Shown here: positions 1 through 7,573 of the stretch, piece by piece
Numbering within the stretch: the first letter of the stretch is position 1
Layout of the letters: each line of letters begins with the position of its first letter
Made by a program: the position numbers and the translations under genes
Notes under the pieces: generated by a model
What the model was told of the DNA's origin: nothing
Seen by the model: the letters and a program-made list of their open reading frames with translations, nothing else
Database searches by the model: none
Assembly: GCA_943328975.2 (NCBI GenBank)
Contig: CALQCC020000011.1
Location: 1-64,000, forward strand
Direction of reading: 5' to 3'
Length of the DNA stretch: 64,000 nucleotides
Source of the DNA: Bordetella parapertussis
Lineage (GTDB): Bacteria > Acidobacteriota > Terriglobia > Bryobacterales > Bryobacteraceae

Positions 1-820
1 CTCCCCCTAGCACTGAGCCGGAAGGAGTGATTGTCATTGTAATGCTGTCCGTAAAAGCGCCTAATGTGATCGCATGCCCCGCCGTGCCCAGTTCTCGAGA
101 ATAGACCGTCAACACTCCACCCGAGGCTGACGCTCTAATCGTCGTGTAGTTCCCCATCACTTCCTGCTCATAAAACCGCGCGTCGTAACTCTGCTTCAGC
201 CGCTCGTAGTAGTCCGGAATCCGGTCCAACAAAAACCGATTCTCAAATGGCTGCGCGATGACCGTCTTGTACCCCTTGACCCGCGACGCAATGAATCGCT
301 CATGCACCCAGTCGTACCCCTTCGGCGTCCACACCCCGAACCCGCACAACTCCGTGGCCTTCGGATCCCGCAACCGAGCTTCCAGCCGCAGCCACGCCTC
401 TTCCGAGGTGTACGTCAACTCGTCCACGCCGAACCAAGCCAAGTTGCTGCCCCGCAGCCGGTCAAACTCCTCCACTGCGCGAAACAAAATCTTCGTCCCG
501 ATCTCTCGAATGACAAGGTAGTTCTCACTCCGGTTCAACTCGAACGGAATCCCTACTTCATCCAAATACTCCGTCAACGAAGCGACCGTCGCGTCCCGTA
601 ACATCGGATACGTCGGTGCCCCGATCAGCCCGATCCGCCCTGCATTTGCGTAGCACAACCGCACCGCCTCGGCGCACAACGCACGCGTCTTTCCCGACCC
701 CACCGGCCCCGAGAATCCCTTGAATCGCGCCCGCGATCTGAAGAATTCAATCTGCGATGGCAATAACCCATCAGCGTTGACTAGTCTTCGATGGACGACT
801 CCGTCTCCCGCTCGATCCAC
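1..820 (-). CDS. Terminase-like ATPase, partial (3' end beyond left edge)
   Basis: The reverse strand has an open frame from the left edge to about position 820. Near its N-terminus it has a Walker A motif (GPVGSGKT, about 680-705) and further on a Walker B-like stretch (AWFGVDEL, about 430-455). This is the pattern of phage terminase large subunits, which package DNA. The C-terminal nuclease half is outside the window. The start is uncertain: an in-frame GTG at 818-820 overlaps the preceding small gene, and a TTG at 761-763 is closer to the conserved region. No head, tail, integrase or lysis gene accompanies it on the visible side. Confidence 0.7.
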   Translation of the reverse strand, partial: MDRAGDGVVHRRLVNADGLLPSQIEFFRSRARFKGFSGPVGSGKTRALCAEAVRLCYANAGRIGLIGAPTYPMLRDATVASLTEYLDEVGIPFELNRSENYLVIREIGTKILFRAVEEFDRLRGSNLAWFGVDELTYTSEEAWLRLEARLRDPKATELCGFGVWTPKGYDWVHERFIASRVKGYKTVIAQPFENRFLLDRIPDYYERLKQSYDARFYEQEVMGNYTTIRASASGGVLTVYSRELGTAGHAITLGAFTDSITMTITPSGSVLGG

Positions 821-993
821 GTCACCCGGATCTCCCTCGGTTCGTCCTCCTCTAGTTCCTTCTTCAACTGGACCAGCCGTATGTAATCCGCCAGCGTCGC
901 CTTCGCATCTTCCTTGCTCAGCTTCTCTTCCACGTTCTTGAGCATTTGCCGAACGACTTCCGCCTGACTTCGACGCTCGTTTTCTCTTGCCAC
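781..993 (-). CDS. Small charged helical protein upstream of the terminase-like gene
   Basis: A 70-residue protein read from a GTG start. It is rich in Glu, Lys and Arg and looks almost entirely helical in its first 50 residues (KNVEEKLSKEDAKATLADYI), then has a short acidic tail. It ends where the terminase-like frame begins, and the two probably overlap, which suggests co-translation. By position it could be a small-subunit-like or regulatory partner of the terminase, but no recognisable helix-turn-helix is seen. Function is not known to me. Confidence 0.5.
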   Translation of the reverse strand: MARENERRSQAEVVRQMLKNVEEKLSKEDAKATLADYIRLVQLKKELEEDEPREIRVTWIERETESSIED

Positions 994-1103
994 CGTCTGT
1001 CGTCCCCCCCATCAGGCCCTCACGCACACAAAGGTATCCCCACCCATGGAAACCCCTTCCCGGAGTTTTCATCTAACTTGCTACATTTGAAGGAATTGTT
1101 TTT

Positions 1104-1676
1104 ATGCCGAACCCTGCCACCGGAGTATTGCACTCCGATCTAGCCCGCCTCGTCGCCGAAATCAGCGACACGCAGGCCCACTTTGAAACCCTGTGTGCCG
1201 GCCTAACCAACGCACAGTTCAATTGGCGCCCCGCCCCAGGCCGATGGTCCATCGCCCAGTGCATCACGCACCTGAATTCCATCAACGGACAAGACCTCGC
1301 ACCCATGTCCGCCGCCATCGCCAACGCGCAAGCCCGCCACCCCGGCCCCTACAACTACCCCTGGATCTGGCGCTATCTTATCCGCACAGTGGAACCACCC
1401 GTAACCACGAGATTCAAAGTCCCCAAGGCCTACCAACCCCCACCCGAAGCCGAGCTCGACACTACGCTGGACGAATACCGCCGCATCTCCACCGCCCTGC
1501 AAGATATCATCCCCCGAGCCAACGGTCTGGATATCGCAAGCGTGAAGACAACTCTCCCCGCAATCCGTTTTTTGAAGATGCCCCTAGGTGCAAGACTGCA
1601 CCTGTTAACCGCCCACGACCGCCGCCATCTCGCCCAAGCCCGTGATGTTCGCACCCACGCGAACTTCCCTGCTTAG
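1104..1676 (+). CDS. DinB-like (DinB_2 superfamily) protein
   Basis: A 190-residue protein with the DinB/YfiT four-helix pattern. It has an N-terminal W..APGRWSI..CITHLN segment with a candidate metal ligand at His56, and a C-terminal TAHDRRHLAQ segment with His171 and His175. Together these form the three-His metal site typical of the family. Members are often metal-dependent thiol S-transferases, but no substrate can be assigned here. An AGGA sequence lies about nine bases before the ATG. The gene converges on the next one and their stop codons overlap (CTTAG near 1673-1676). Confidence 0.8.
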   Translation: MPNPATGVLHSDLARLVAEISDTQAHFETLCAGLTNAQFNWRPAPGRWSIAQCITHLNSINGQDLAPMSAAIANAQARHPGPYNYPWIWRYLIRTVEPPVTTRFKVPKAYQPPPEAELDTTLDEYRRISTALQDIIPRANGLDIASVKTTLPAIRFLKMPLGARLHLLTAHDRRHLAQARDVRTHANFPA

Positions 1677-2242
1677 TCGATATAGGCGATCACCGGCGTC
1701 CGCAGCGAAAACTCCTGCAGATTCTGCCAGTCGTTGTTCATCGTATTCTGCACCAGCGTAACCCGCTCCACCGAAAACACTCGCGGACCCTCATACGCCT
1801 GCCACCGCGCCACCGCAACTTCCGTGGCCTTCGTAACAGCCCCCGCCTCCAACCCCTGCGCGGCCGTAACATGCGGATGATAGTAGAACATTTCCAAGTG
1901 TTCGCACACCCCTCGGTTCAACGCCCGATGCAACCGGATCAACGTCGCCGAGCCCTGCCCAATCGACAGATGCACCACTCCCGACGCTGGGAACACACAC
2001 ACTTGATTGAGGTGGACGTCAAACGCGTGTTCTTTGTCCAGGATCCCGCCGATCTCCGCGCAGGCCTGTTCCACCGAACCTGCTATCGGACGCGGAGGCA
2101 GCAGCGTCACGTGACCCCGTGCCGTCGAGCCCGGTTGAATCTCCCGTCGCAGTGCGTCCACAAACACTGCCAGCGGTCCAGGCAGGTATGCGACTAACGA
2201 AAAGGAGTTGATCCGAACATCCGAACCGCCCAATTCACCCAT
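1673..2242 (-). CDS. 2H phosphoesterase / 2'-5' RNA ligase-like protein
   Basis: A 189-residue protein with the two H-x-T motifs that define the 2H phosphoesterase (LigT/ThpR) fold: HVTLLPP at residues 44-50 and HPHVTAAQ at 122-129. The two histidines and two threonines would form the catalytic groove that acts on 2',3'-cyclic or 2'-5' phosphodiester bonds. Length and motif spacing fit the family. The substrate cannot be told from sequence. The start codon is six bases from the end of the upstream small gene, so the two are likely co-transcribed. Confidence 0.8.
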   Translation of the reverse strand: MGELGGSDVRINSFSLVAYLPGPLAVFVDALRREIQPGSTARGHVTLLPPRPIAGSVEQACAEIGGILDKEHAFDVHLNQVCVFPASGVVHLSIGQGSATLIRLHRALNRGVCEHLEMFYYHPHVTAAQGLEAGAVTKATEVAVARWQAYEGPRVFSVERVTLVQNTMNNDWQNLQEFSLRTPVIAYID

Positions 2243-2247
2243 TACCG

Positions 2248-2571
2248 CTATTGTATCGCTGCGGAACTAGGCTCGGCGTCCATGGAAATAGGCATCGTAG
2301 GTTTCACTTCCGGTACCACCCACTGCGCTTCTTCAAAGCCCACGAACTTCAGAATCCGCAACACGCCATTGCACTCCAGAATGTCGCCCACTTCCAAAGC
2401 TTCCGGATGCTCTCGCAACGCGAAAAACGCGGCGTACGGAGACGCAGCCTCCACCGTGCCCCCCACTTCGTAGTCCCGCAGTTTCACGTTCGATACACCA
2501 CTGACATGGGGCGCGAACCGGAACTGCTGCCGCAAGTGACTCTTCAATCTGTGGATCTGGTACGTAGCCAT
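2248..2571 (-). CDS. Conserved-looking hypothetical protein, 107 aa
   Basis: A soluble 107-residue protein beginning MATYQIHRLK. The middle has an alternating pattern (YEVGGTVEAASPYAAFFALRE) followed by a small beta-rich part (EVGDILECNGVLRILKFVGFEEAQWVVPE), resembling a compact domain with no signal peptide. It sits six bases upstream of the 2H phosphoesterase gene on the same strand, so they may form a two-gene unit. I do not recognise the family. Confidence 0.65.
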   Translation of the reverse strand: MATYQIHRLKSHLRQQFRFAPHVSGVSNVKLRDYEVGGTVEAASPYAAFFALREHPEALEVGDILECNGVLRILKFVGFEEAQWVVPEVKPTMPISMDAEPSSAAIQ

Positions 2572-2601
2572 AACGCTTCGATCATTATGCCTTAAAACAA
2601 T

Positions 2602-3309
2602 TTATAAGGGAAATGGTTTTTGCCCCGCCCACCCCGCCGCATCCCGAGCCCCCAGCGCCAGCCATCGCTCCACATCCCCCTGCGTCCCCCACAATGTTTC
2701 CACCAATCCCCCCAACCGTTCACTCGGTTCTCTCGTCACCAGCCGAACCTCACCCGGCAACTCCGGCTGATGCCCAAACACCCACCGGAACCCTCTCACC
2801 AGAGGTCCCAGCAACGCCGAGGGAAACGTCCCCAACACATTCAACCCCACAATCTCCGTCGCGCCCAACTCCGTCGCGGCCCACACCGGCAGCGGATTCA
2901 GCAACCCTCCGTCCGTGTACCACCGCCCATCCAAGTAGATCTGCGGCATCACCGGAGGCACCGCGCACGACGCCGCGATATGCCGCCACGTGATCTCCCC
3001 GTCCCGATATGTCCGCGGCGTCATCGTCAAGATATCGGTAACCGTCAACGCAAACGGACGTCGAAGAGTGTAGCGCCTGGTCAAGTTCTGTAACGTGTTC
3101 TCAAATTCCCCAAAGTTCCGAAACTCCGGATCACGCCACATCTCCACCAACTCCGGGCCGCTCACCCCGCACGCCATCAAGTACCCGTTCACCGACCCAA
3201 TCGACGCCCCCACAATCAGGTCCGGCCCAAACTCGTCCTCGAGCACGCTCCACACCCCAGCCTGCCAGGCGCCGAACAATCCGCCCCCCGATAACACCAG
3301 CGCCTTCAT
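2602..3309 (-). CDS. Patatin-like phospholipase family protein
   Basis: A 235-residue patatin-like hydrolase starting MKALVLSGGG. It has the Gly-rich oxyanion loop (SGGGLFGAWQAG, 7-18), the nucleophile elbow GASIGS with Ser36, and the dyad Asp in YTDGGLLNP (Asp133). These are the marks of Ser-Asp dyad acyl hydrolases acting on lipids. No signal peptide is seen, so the protein is probably cytosolic or membrane-associated. The frame extends upstream across the divergent adaptor gene, but that part is a shadow. The ATG at 3309 fits the family N-terminus and leaves about 40 bases to the divergent gene. Confidence 0.85.
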   Translation of the reverse strand: MKALVLSGGGLFGAWQAGVWSVLEDEFGPDLIVGASIGSVNGYLMACGVSGPELVEMWRDPEFRNFGEFENTLQNLTRRYTLRRPFALTVTDILTMTPRTYRDGEITWRHIAASCAVPPVMPQIYLDGRWYTDGGLLNPLPVWAATELGATEIVGLNVLGTFPSALLGPLVRGFRWVFGHQPELPGEVRLVTREPSERLGGLVETLWGTQGDVERWLALGARDAAGWAGQKPFPL

Positions 3310-3349
3310 GAAATTTGACCCCGTCCTGCGGAAAGCGGAATACTGACTA

Positions 3350-4570
3350 GTGAACCCAATGAAGATCCTCATCCCATTGTTGCTGCTCCTGGCCCTCGCC
3401 GTCGGTGCGTGGCAACTTGTCGAATGGCGCAACCAGCCACCTGAGGTCACTTTCACCCGCGCCAAGCGCGAAACAATCTCGAGCTCCGTCTCCACCAACG
3501 GCAAAGTCGCCCCCGCCGAATCCGCCCAAGCCCGAGCCGAAGCCTCCGGCCGCGTCGACCGCATTCTAGTCAAGCTCCGCCAACACGTCGAACTCGGCGA
3601 CGCGTTAGTCGAACTCGACACCGGCCAACTCCGCCACGACCTCGAAGCCGCCGAAGCCCGCATCGCCGCCGTTCGCTCGGACCTGGCCTTGCTTGATGCC
3701 GGCGGTCGCCAGTCCGATCGAATCAACCTCCAAACCCAAGTCGATCAAGCCACCGTCGAACTCAAAGCCGCCCAGGAAGAATACGATCGCGAAGTCCGCC
3801 TCGAAGCCAAACAAGGCTCCACCCGCGAACAAGTCACCCAGCGCAAGAATCGCGTCGACCAACTCCAAGCCCAAATCCGCGGCCTCAACCAACGTCTGGC
3901 CGCCCTCGTCGCCCCGTCCGATCGCAGCCCCCTCGAAGCCCGCTTGCGCCAGGAAGCAGCGGCCAAGGAGCAGATCCTCCTGCGCGTGAAACAGAGCACC
4001 GTCCGAGCCCCCATCTCCGGCACCATCTACCAATTCGATCTAAAATCCGGAGCCTACCTAAACCCCGGCGACGTAGTAGCCTCCATCGGACGCCTGGAGA
4101 AAGTCCACGTCATCGTCTATGTAGACGAGCCCGACATGGGCCGAGTCCGCCCCGGCCTCCCCGTAACCATCACCTGGGATGCCCTCCCCGCCCGTCAATG
4201 GACCGGCACAGTAGACCGCCTCCCCACCGAAATCAAACCCCTAGACTCGCGCCAGGTTGGTGAAGTAACCTGCGTCATTGACAACCCCGATCTGGACCTT
4301 CTCCCCGGTACCAACGTGACCGCCCGCATCCAAGCCGAGTCCGCCGAAAACGTCATCACCATCCCCAAAGAAGCCGTCTTCCGCGAAGCCGGCCAAACCG
4401 GCGTCTACATCCTGGTGAAAGACCACCTCGAATGGCGCGCCATCACTCAAGGCGTCAACAACACCACCCGCACCGAAGTGAAGGAACTGAAAGAAGGCGA
4501 CCAAATCGCCCTCCCCTCCGACCGTGCCCTGTCCACCGGAATGATCATCCGCCCTGTGCTCGCTCAATAA
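3350..4570 (+). CDS. HlyD/MacA-type periplasmic adaptor
   Basis: A 406-residue membrane-fusion protein: an N-terminal anchor (about residues 5-22), a lipoyl-like half motif, a long helical hairpin of about 120 residues rich in Ala, Glu and Gln (KAAQEEYDREVRLEAKQGS), a second lipoyl half (VRAPISGTIYQFDLKSG), and beta-barrel and membrane-proximal domains (GTNVTARI). Such adaptors bridge an inner-membrane pump to an outer-membrane channel. Translation may start at GTG 3350 or ATG 3359. No ABC or RND transporter gene follows within 600 bases, so the adaptor is orphaned here. Confidence 0.85.
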   Translation: MNPMKILIPLLLLLALAVGAWQLVEWRNQPPEVTFTRAKRETISSSVSTNGKVAPAESAQARAEASGRVDRILVKLRQHVELGDALVELDTGQLRHDLEAAEARIAAVRSDLALLDAGGRQSDRINLQTQVDQATVELKAAQEEYDREVRLEAKQGSTREQVTQRKNRVDQLQAQIRGLNQRLAALVAPSDRSPLEARLRQEAAAKEQILLRVKQSTVRAPISGTIYQFDLKSGAYLNPGDVVASIGRLEKVHVIVYVDEPDMGRVRPGLPVTITWDALPARQWTGTVDRLPTEIKPLDSRQVGEVTCVIDNPDLDLLPGTNVTARIQAESAENVITIPKEAVFREAGQTGVYILVKDHLEWRAITQGVNNTTRTEVKELKEGDQIALPSDRALSTGMIIRPVLAQ

Positions 4571-5145
4571 GCGACCCGTGCTGTGATCTATGAGTCGCGT
4601 AATCAGTCTCGAAAAGCACCTCGGTTGATCGGGGCAGGCTGGCCACTGCAAGAGACCGACCTGGAGTCCATCGCACAGAACCGCGACCGTGAGGAAGCGG
4701 ACAGGCTCACGCTTTCAGAGCAACACCGAGCCGATCTCCTATCCGCCCTCCGGCTCTTCTATGCCACCAGCCCCATCTGCTTCCAAAACGCATTCATGAA
4801 GCTAGTACCAAGTCCGGAGACAGCATCGTGATCGCTTGGTGGTGAATCCCGCTCGACCTACCGCTGCATCCCCGGCCCTGTCACCACATCCCCAAACAGC
4901 GACCTCCAAGTCCATCCACCCCACGCACAATGGACCAGATATGCACTCCGCAAAACCCGCAGCCAAACAAAGGCACGCGAAAAATGCCCCACAACAAAAC
5001 GAACCCAGCTTTTCGCCCAACCACCCTACCTATCCCCCCTCAATCCAAGCACTTCACGTTTCCCCTCAAAAAACACCCTTCGCGCGGCAACAGGGTGCGC
5101 GGTAAAGGTCCCGAACTTTCATGCCGAAGTCTAGATGTAGGGAGC
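4571..5145. other. Gene-poor interval
   Basis: About 600 bases between the adaptor gene and the cytochrome gene. Open frames here have biased low-complexity translations and no family resemblance, so I do not call a gene. The recognisable content is a half copy of the dispersed inverted repeat (about 4673-4704) and a candidate -10 box just before the cytochrome gene. Most of the rest is C-rich on the plus strand with no evident structure. Confidence 0.5.
4673..4704 (+). repeat. Half copy of dispersed inverted repeat
   Basis: This stretch matches the right arm of the elements near 53.5 and 62.3 kb: a cacagaaccgcgaccgtgag core followed by gaagcggac, with one or two changes. The left arm is not recognisable in the preceding bases, so this is a truncated or decayed copy. 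It lies about 100 bases past the stop of the adaptor gene, again in a 3' flanking position. Confidence 0.75.
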
Positions 5146-5151
5146 TATAAT
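5146..5151 (+). promoter_or_regulatory. Candidate -10 box for the cytochrome/quinoprotein pair
   Basis: A perfect TATAAT lies 28 bases before the cytochrome ATG, preceded by ..GAGC. No good -35 hexamer is present at 16-18 bases upstream, so this is only a moderate promoter call. Confidence 0.4.
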
Positions 5152-5179
5152 CCGCGAGAGGGCCGGCCGAGTTTCGAAG

Positions 5180-5974
5180 ATGACTACCAAGATGAAAGGA
5201 ACGCTCGCGATTGCCGTACTCACTCTGTCAATCGCTGGAATCGCGTTCCTGCGCCGCCCTGCCCAGCCCACAGAAACCAAGGAATCCTCGTATTCGCCCG
5301 AGCAACTCAAGGCCGAGGAGCAGCGCTTTTCTTCACAATGCGGCTTCTGTCACGGTCGCGACGCCAGAGGTGGAGAGTCCGGCCCGGATCTGACGCGTTC
5401 AAAACTCGTCAAGGAAGATAAGGGTGGAGACCAAATTGGACCACTGCTTCGTGCGGGGCGCCCGGACAAAGGGATGCCACCGTTTAACCTAAACGAGAAG
5501 GACCTGGACTTGATGGTTGCCTTCCTCCATGCCAAAGCGCTCGGGGCAACCAGCCACGTGATCCAAGCCGCCGACCTCGCCACCGGAAACTTAGAAGCCG
5601 GGCGTATCTATTTCAACGGCCCCGGCGGCTGCTCCGCTTGCCACTCCGCCGCAGGAGATCTGAAGGGTATCGCCTCTCGCTATGAGGGTTTGGACCTGTT
5701 GCAACAACTGCTTTACCCCAAAGGCCCTCCAGCCCCGACCCCGCCCAAGGTAACCGTTACTCTTCGTTCCGGTGAGACGGTAACCGGACCGCTCGATGGT
5801 CAGGATGAGTTCCGCATCAAGGTCCTGGACGCCAAAGGCGTGCAGTCGAAGTACGATCGAAGCGAGGTTCAGGTCAAGATAGAAGACCCCATGTCCGCTC
5901 ATTACGATCAATTGGGAAAATACACGGACGATGACATGCACAACGTTTTCGCGTATTTGTCGACGCTGAAATAA
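5180..5974 (+). CDS. Di-haem c-type cytochrome
   Basis: A 264-residue exported protein with an N-terminal hydrophobic signal/anchor (residues 6-23) and two haem c attachment motifs, CGFCH (54-58) and CSACH (151-155). A GMPPF segment (98-102) could supply the Met ligand of the first haem. The last 75 residues form a beta-rich segment ending in a short helix (DDDMHNVFAYLSTLK). It precedes the quinoprotein gene by about 20 bases, so the two form an operon, and the cytochrome is the natural electron acceptor candidate for that enzyme in the periplasm. Confidence 0.88.
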   Translation: MTTKMKGTLAIAVLTLSIAGIAFLRRPAQPTETKESSYSPEQLKAEEQRFSSQCGFCHGRDARGGESGPDLTRSKLVKEDKGGDQIGPLLRAGRPDKGMPPFNLNEKDLDLMVAFLHAKALGATSHVIQAADLATGNLEAGRIYFNGPGGCSACHSAAGDLKGIASRYEGLDLLQQLLYPKGPPAPTPPKVTVTLRSGETVTGPLDGQDEFRIKVLDAKGVQSKYDRSEVQVKIEDPMSAHYDQLGKYTDDDMHNVFAYLSTLK

Positions 5975-5995
5975 GGACTCGCGAGGAAACGTGTG

Positions 5996-7573
5996 ATGAG
6001 AACGATGCGCAAACTATTGCTTCTGGGATTGGGGATCGGTCTGGCCACCGCCGGGTTTGCCCTGCGAGTTTCGTTGTGGGAACGTTTCAATCCTCCTGCT
6101 CCCAACGTCGATCCTAAGTCGCTTCTCAATCCCCCACCCGACAGTTGGCTAACCTACCATGGCGATTATTCCGGTCAACGGCACAGCAAGTTGGTCGGGA
6201 TTACGCCGGAAAATGTCGATCAACTACAGCAGGCTTGGAGCTTCCAGGCCGGCAAAAGCGAATTGATCAAAGCCACCCCGATCCTGGCCGACGGCGTTCT
6301 TTACGTGACCACGCCGGACAACATTTGGGCGGTCTCCGCACGTACCGCGAAGGAGCTTTGGCACTACACATATCCGCCCAACAATGCGTTCCACATCGGG
6401 CATCGCGGCGCGGCCATCTACAGAGACACTGTCTTCCTCACCACGCCGGACTGTCACCTGATCGCGCTGAACGCGAAAGACGGGAAGGTTAAATGGGACG
6501 TCGTCATCGCCGATTGGCACCAGGGTTACTGGGCATCCATGGCTCCTCTGGTAGTTGGAAATCACGTCCTTGTCGGTCTTTCGGGTGACTTCGACAATCT
6601 CTCCGGACAACTGAAATCCTTTGACGCGGAAACAGGCCAGACGCAGTGGACCTTTTACAGCACCGCGGCTCCGGGCGATGCCGGTGACACTCATTTCACC
6701 GGTGGACAGATGTGGATGACCGGCACCTACGATCCACTTCTCAACCTGGTCTACGTCGGGACAGCCAACCCCACGCCCGTACTAAACGGAACCGGCCGGC
6801 CCGGACCCAACCCCGGAACTTGCAGCATCGTCGCACTGGATCCTGCAACCGGGAAATTGGTTTGGAGCTTCCAAGTCTCTCCGCACGACACCCATGATTG
6901 GGATGCCACCGAAGTCCCTGTCCTTGTGGACGCGGAATTCAACGGCCAGCAACGCAAGCTGGTACTCCAGGCCGCGCGCAACGGTTACTTCTTTGTGCTC
7001 GACCGGACCAATGGAAAGAGCCTCTTGACTACTCCCTTCGCCAACGTCAACTGGTCGAAGGGAATCGACCCGGAGGGGCATCCGATCCCGAATCCCGCGA
7101 AGGAACCCTCCAGCAACGGCGTCCTCATAGCACCCAGCGAAAGCGGTGCCACCAATTACCGCTCCCCCAGTTTTGATCCGAAAACCGGATTGCTGTTGGT
7201 CAGCGCTCAGGAGGGCTACGGACTCTACTTCTTTAAGCCCGAGCACGGAAACCAAGGCTGGGCCGGCGAGGACTATGACTTGGTGAGCAAGTCTTACCTT
7301 CGGGCGATCGATTACAGAACCGGAAGAATTGCCTGGGACCATCCCATCGGGGAAGGTCCAGGCACCGCCGGAGTGCTCACAACGGATAGCGGTTTGACGT
7401 TTAGCGGAGACGTCCCGGGCAACGTGATGGCGTTCCGGACCAGTGACGGCAAAACCCTGTGGCATGCAGCCATAGGGCGCGTAGAGAACGGTCCCATCAC
7501 CTACGAGTTGGATGGCAAGCAGTACCTGGTAGTGGCTAGCGGCGGCTCACTGTACGCGTTTTCGCTCCCCTAG
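5996..7573 (+). CDS. PQQ-dehydrogenase-like quinoprotein, possibly cofactor-less
   Basis: A 525-residue exported eight-bladed propeller protein related to PQQ-dependent alcohol dehydrogenases. It has an N-terminal signal/anchor, repeated W-motif blades (AKELWHYTYP, GKLVWSFQV, GRIAWDHPI, GKTLWHAAI), WMTGTYDP and VGTANPTP segments, and HDWDATEVPVL where the active-site Asp of the family lies. The adjacent Cys-Cys pair that sits over PQQ is absent, and the usual GEFG-type Glu calcium ligand reads GDFD. An acidobacterial group of 'empty' quinoproteins is, to my recollection, defined by such losses. The terminal CTAG overlaps the stop of the convergent gene. Confidence 0.82.
   Translation: MRTMRKLLLLGLGIGLATAGFALRVSLWERFNPPAPNVDPKSLLNPPPDSWLTYHGDYSGQRHSKLVGITPENVDQLQQAWSFQAGKSELIKATPILADGVLYVTTPDNIWAVSARTAKELWHYTYPPNNAFHIGHRGAAIYRDTVFLTTPDCHLIALNAKDGKVKWDVVIADWHQGYWASMAPLVVGNHVLVGLSGDFDNLSGQLKSFDAETGQTQWTFYSTAAPGDAGDTHFTGGQMWMTGTYDPLLNLVYVGTANPTPVLNGTGRPGPNPGTCSIVALDPATGKLVWSFQVSPHDTHDWDATEVPVLVDAEFNGQQRKLVLQAARNGYFFVLDRTNGKSLLTTPFANVNWSKGIDPEGHPIPNPAKEPSSNGVLIAPSESGATNYRSPSFDPKTGLLLVSAQEGYGLYFFKPEHGNQGWAGEDYDLVSKSYLRAIDYRTGRIAWDHPIGEGPGTAGVLTTDSGLTFSGDVPGNVMAFRTSDGKTLWHAAIGRVENGPITYELDGKQYLVVASGGSLYAFSLP

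Noticed and set aside
3310-3726. N-terminal extension of the patatin-like protein
   Set aside because: The extension runs antisense through the adaptor gene and is Arg/Ser-rich; the family N-terminus starts at 3309.
4930-5421. Open frame running into the cytochrome gene in another phase
   Set aside because: Low-complexity N-terminal part and overlap with a gene bearing two clear haem motifs.
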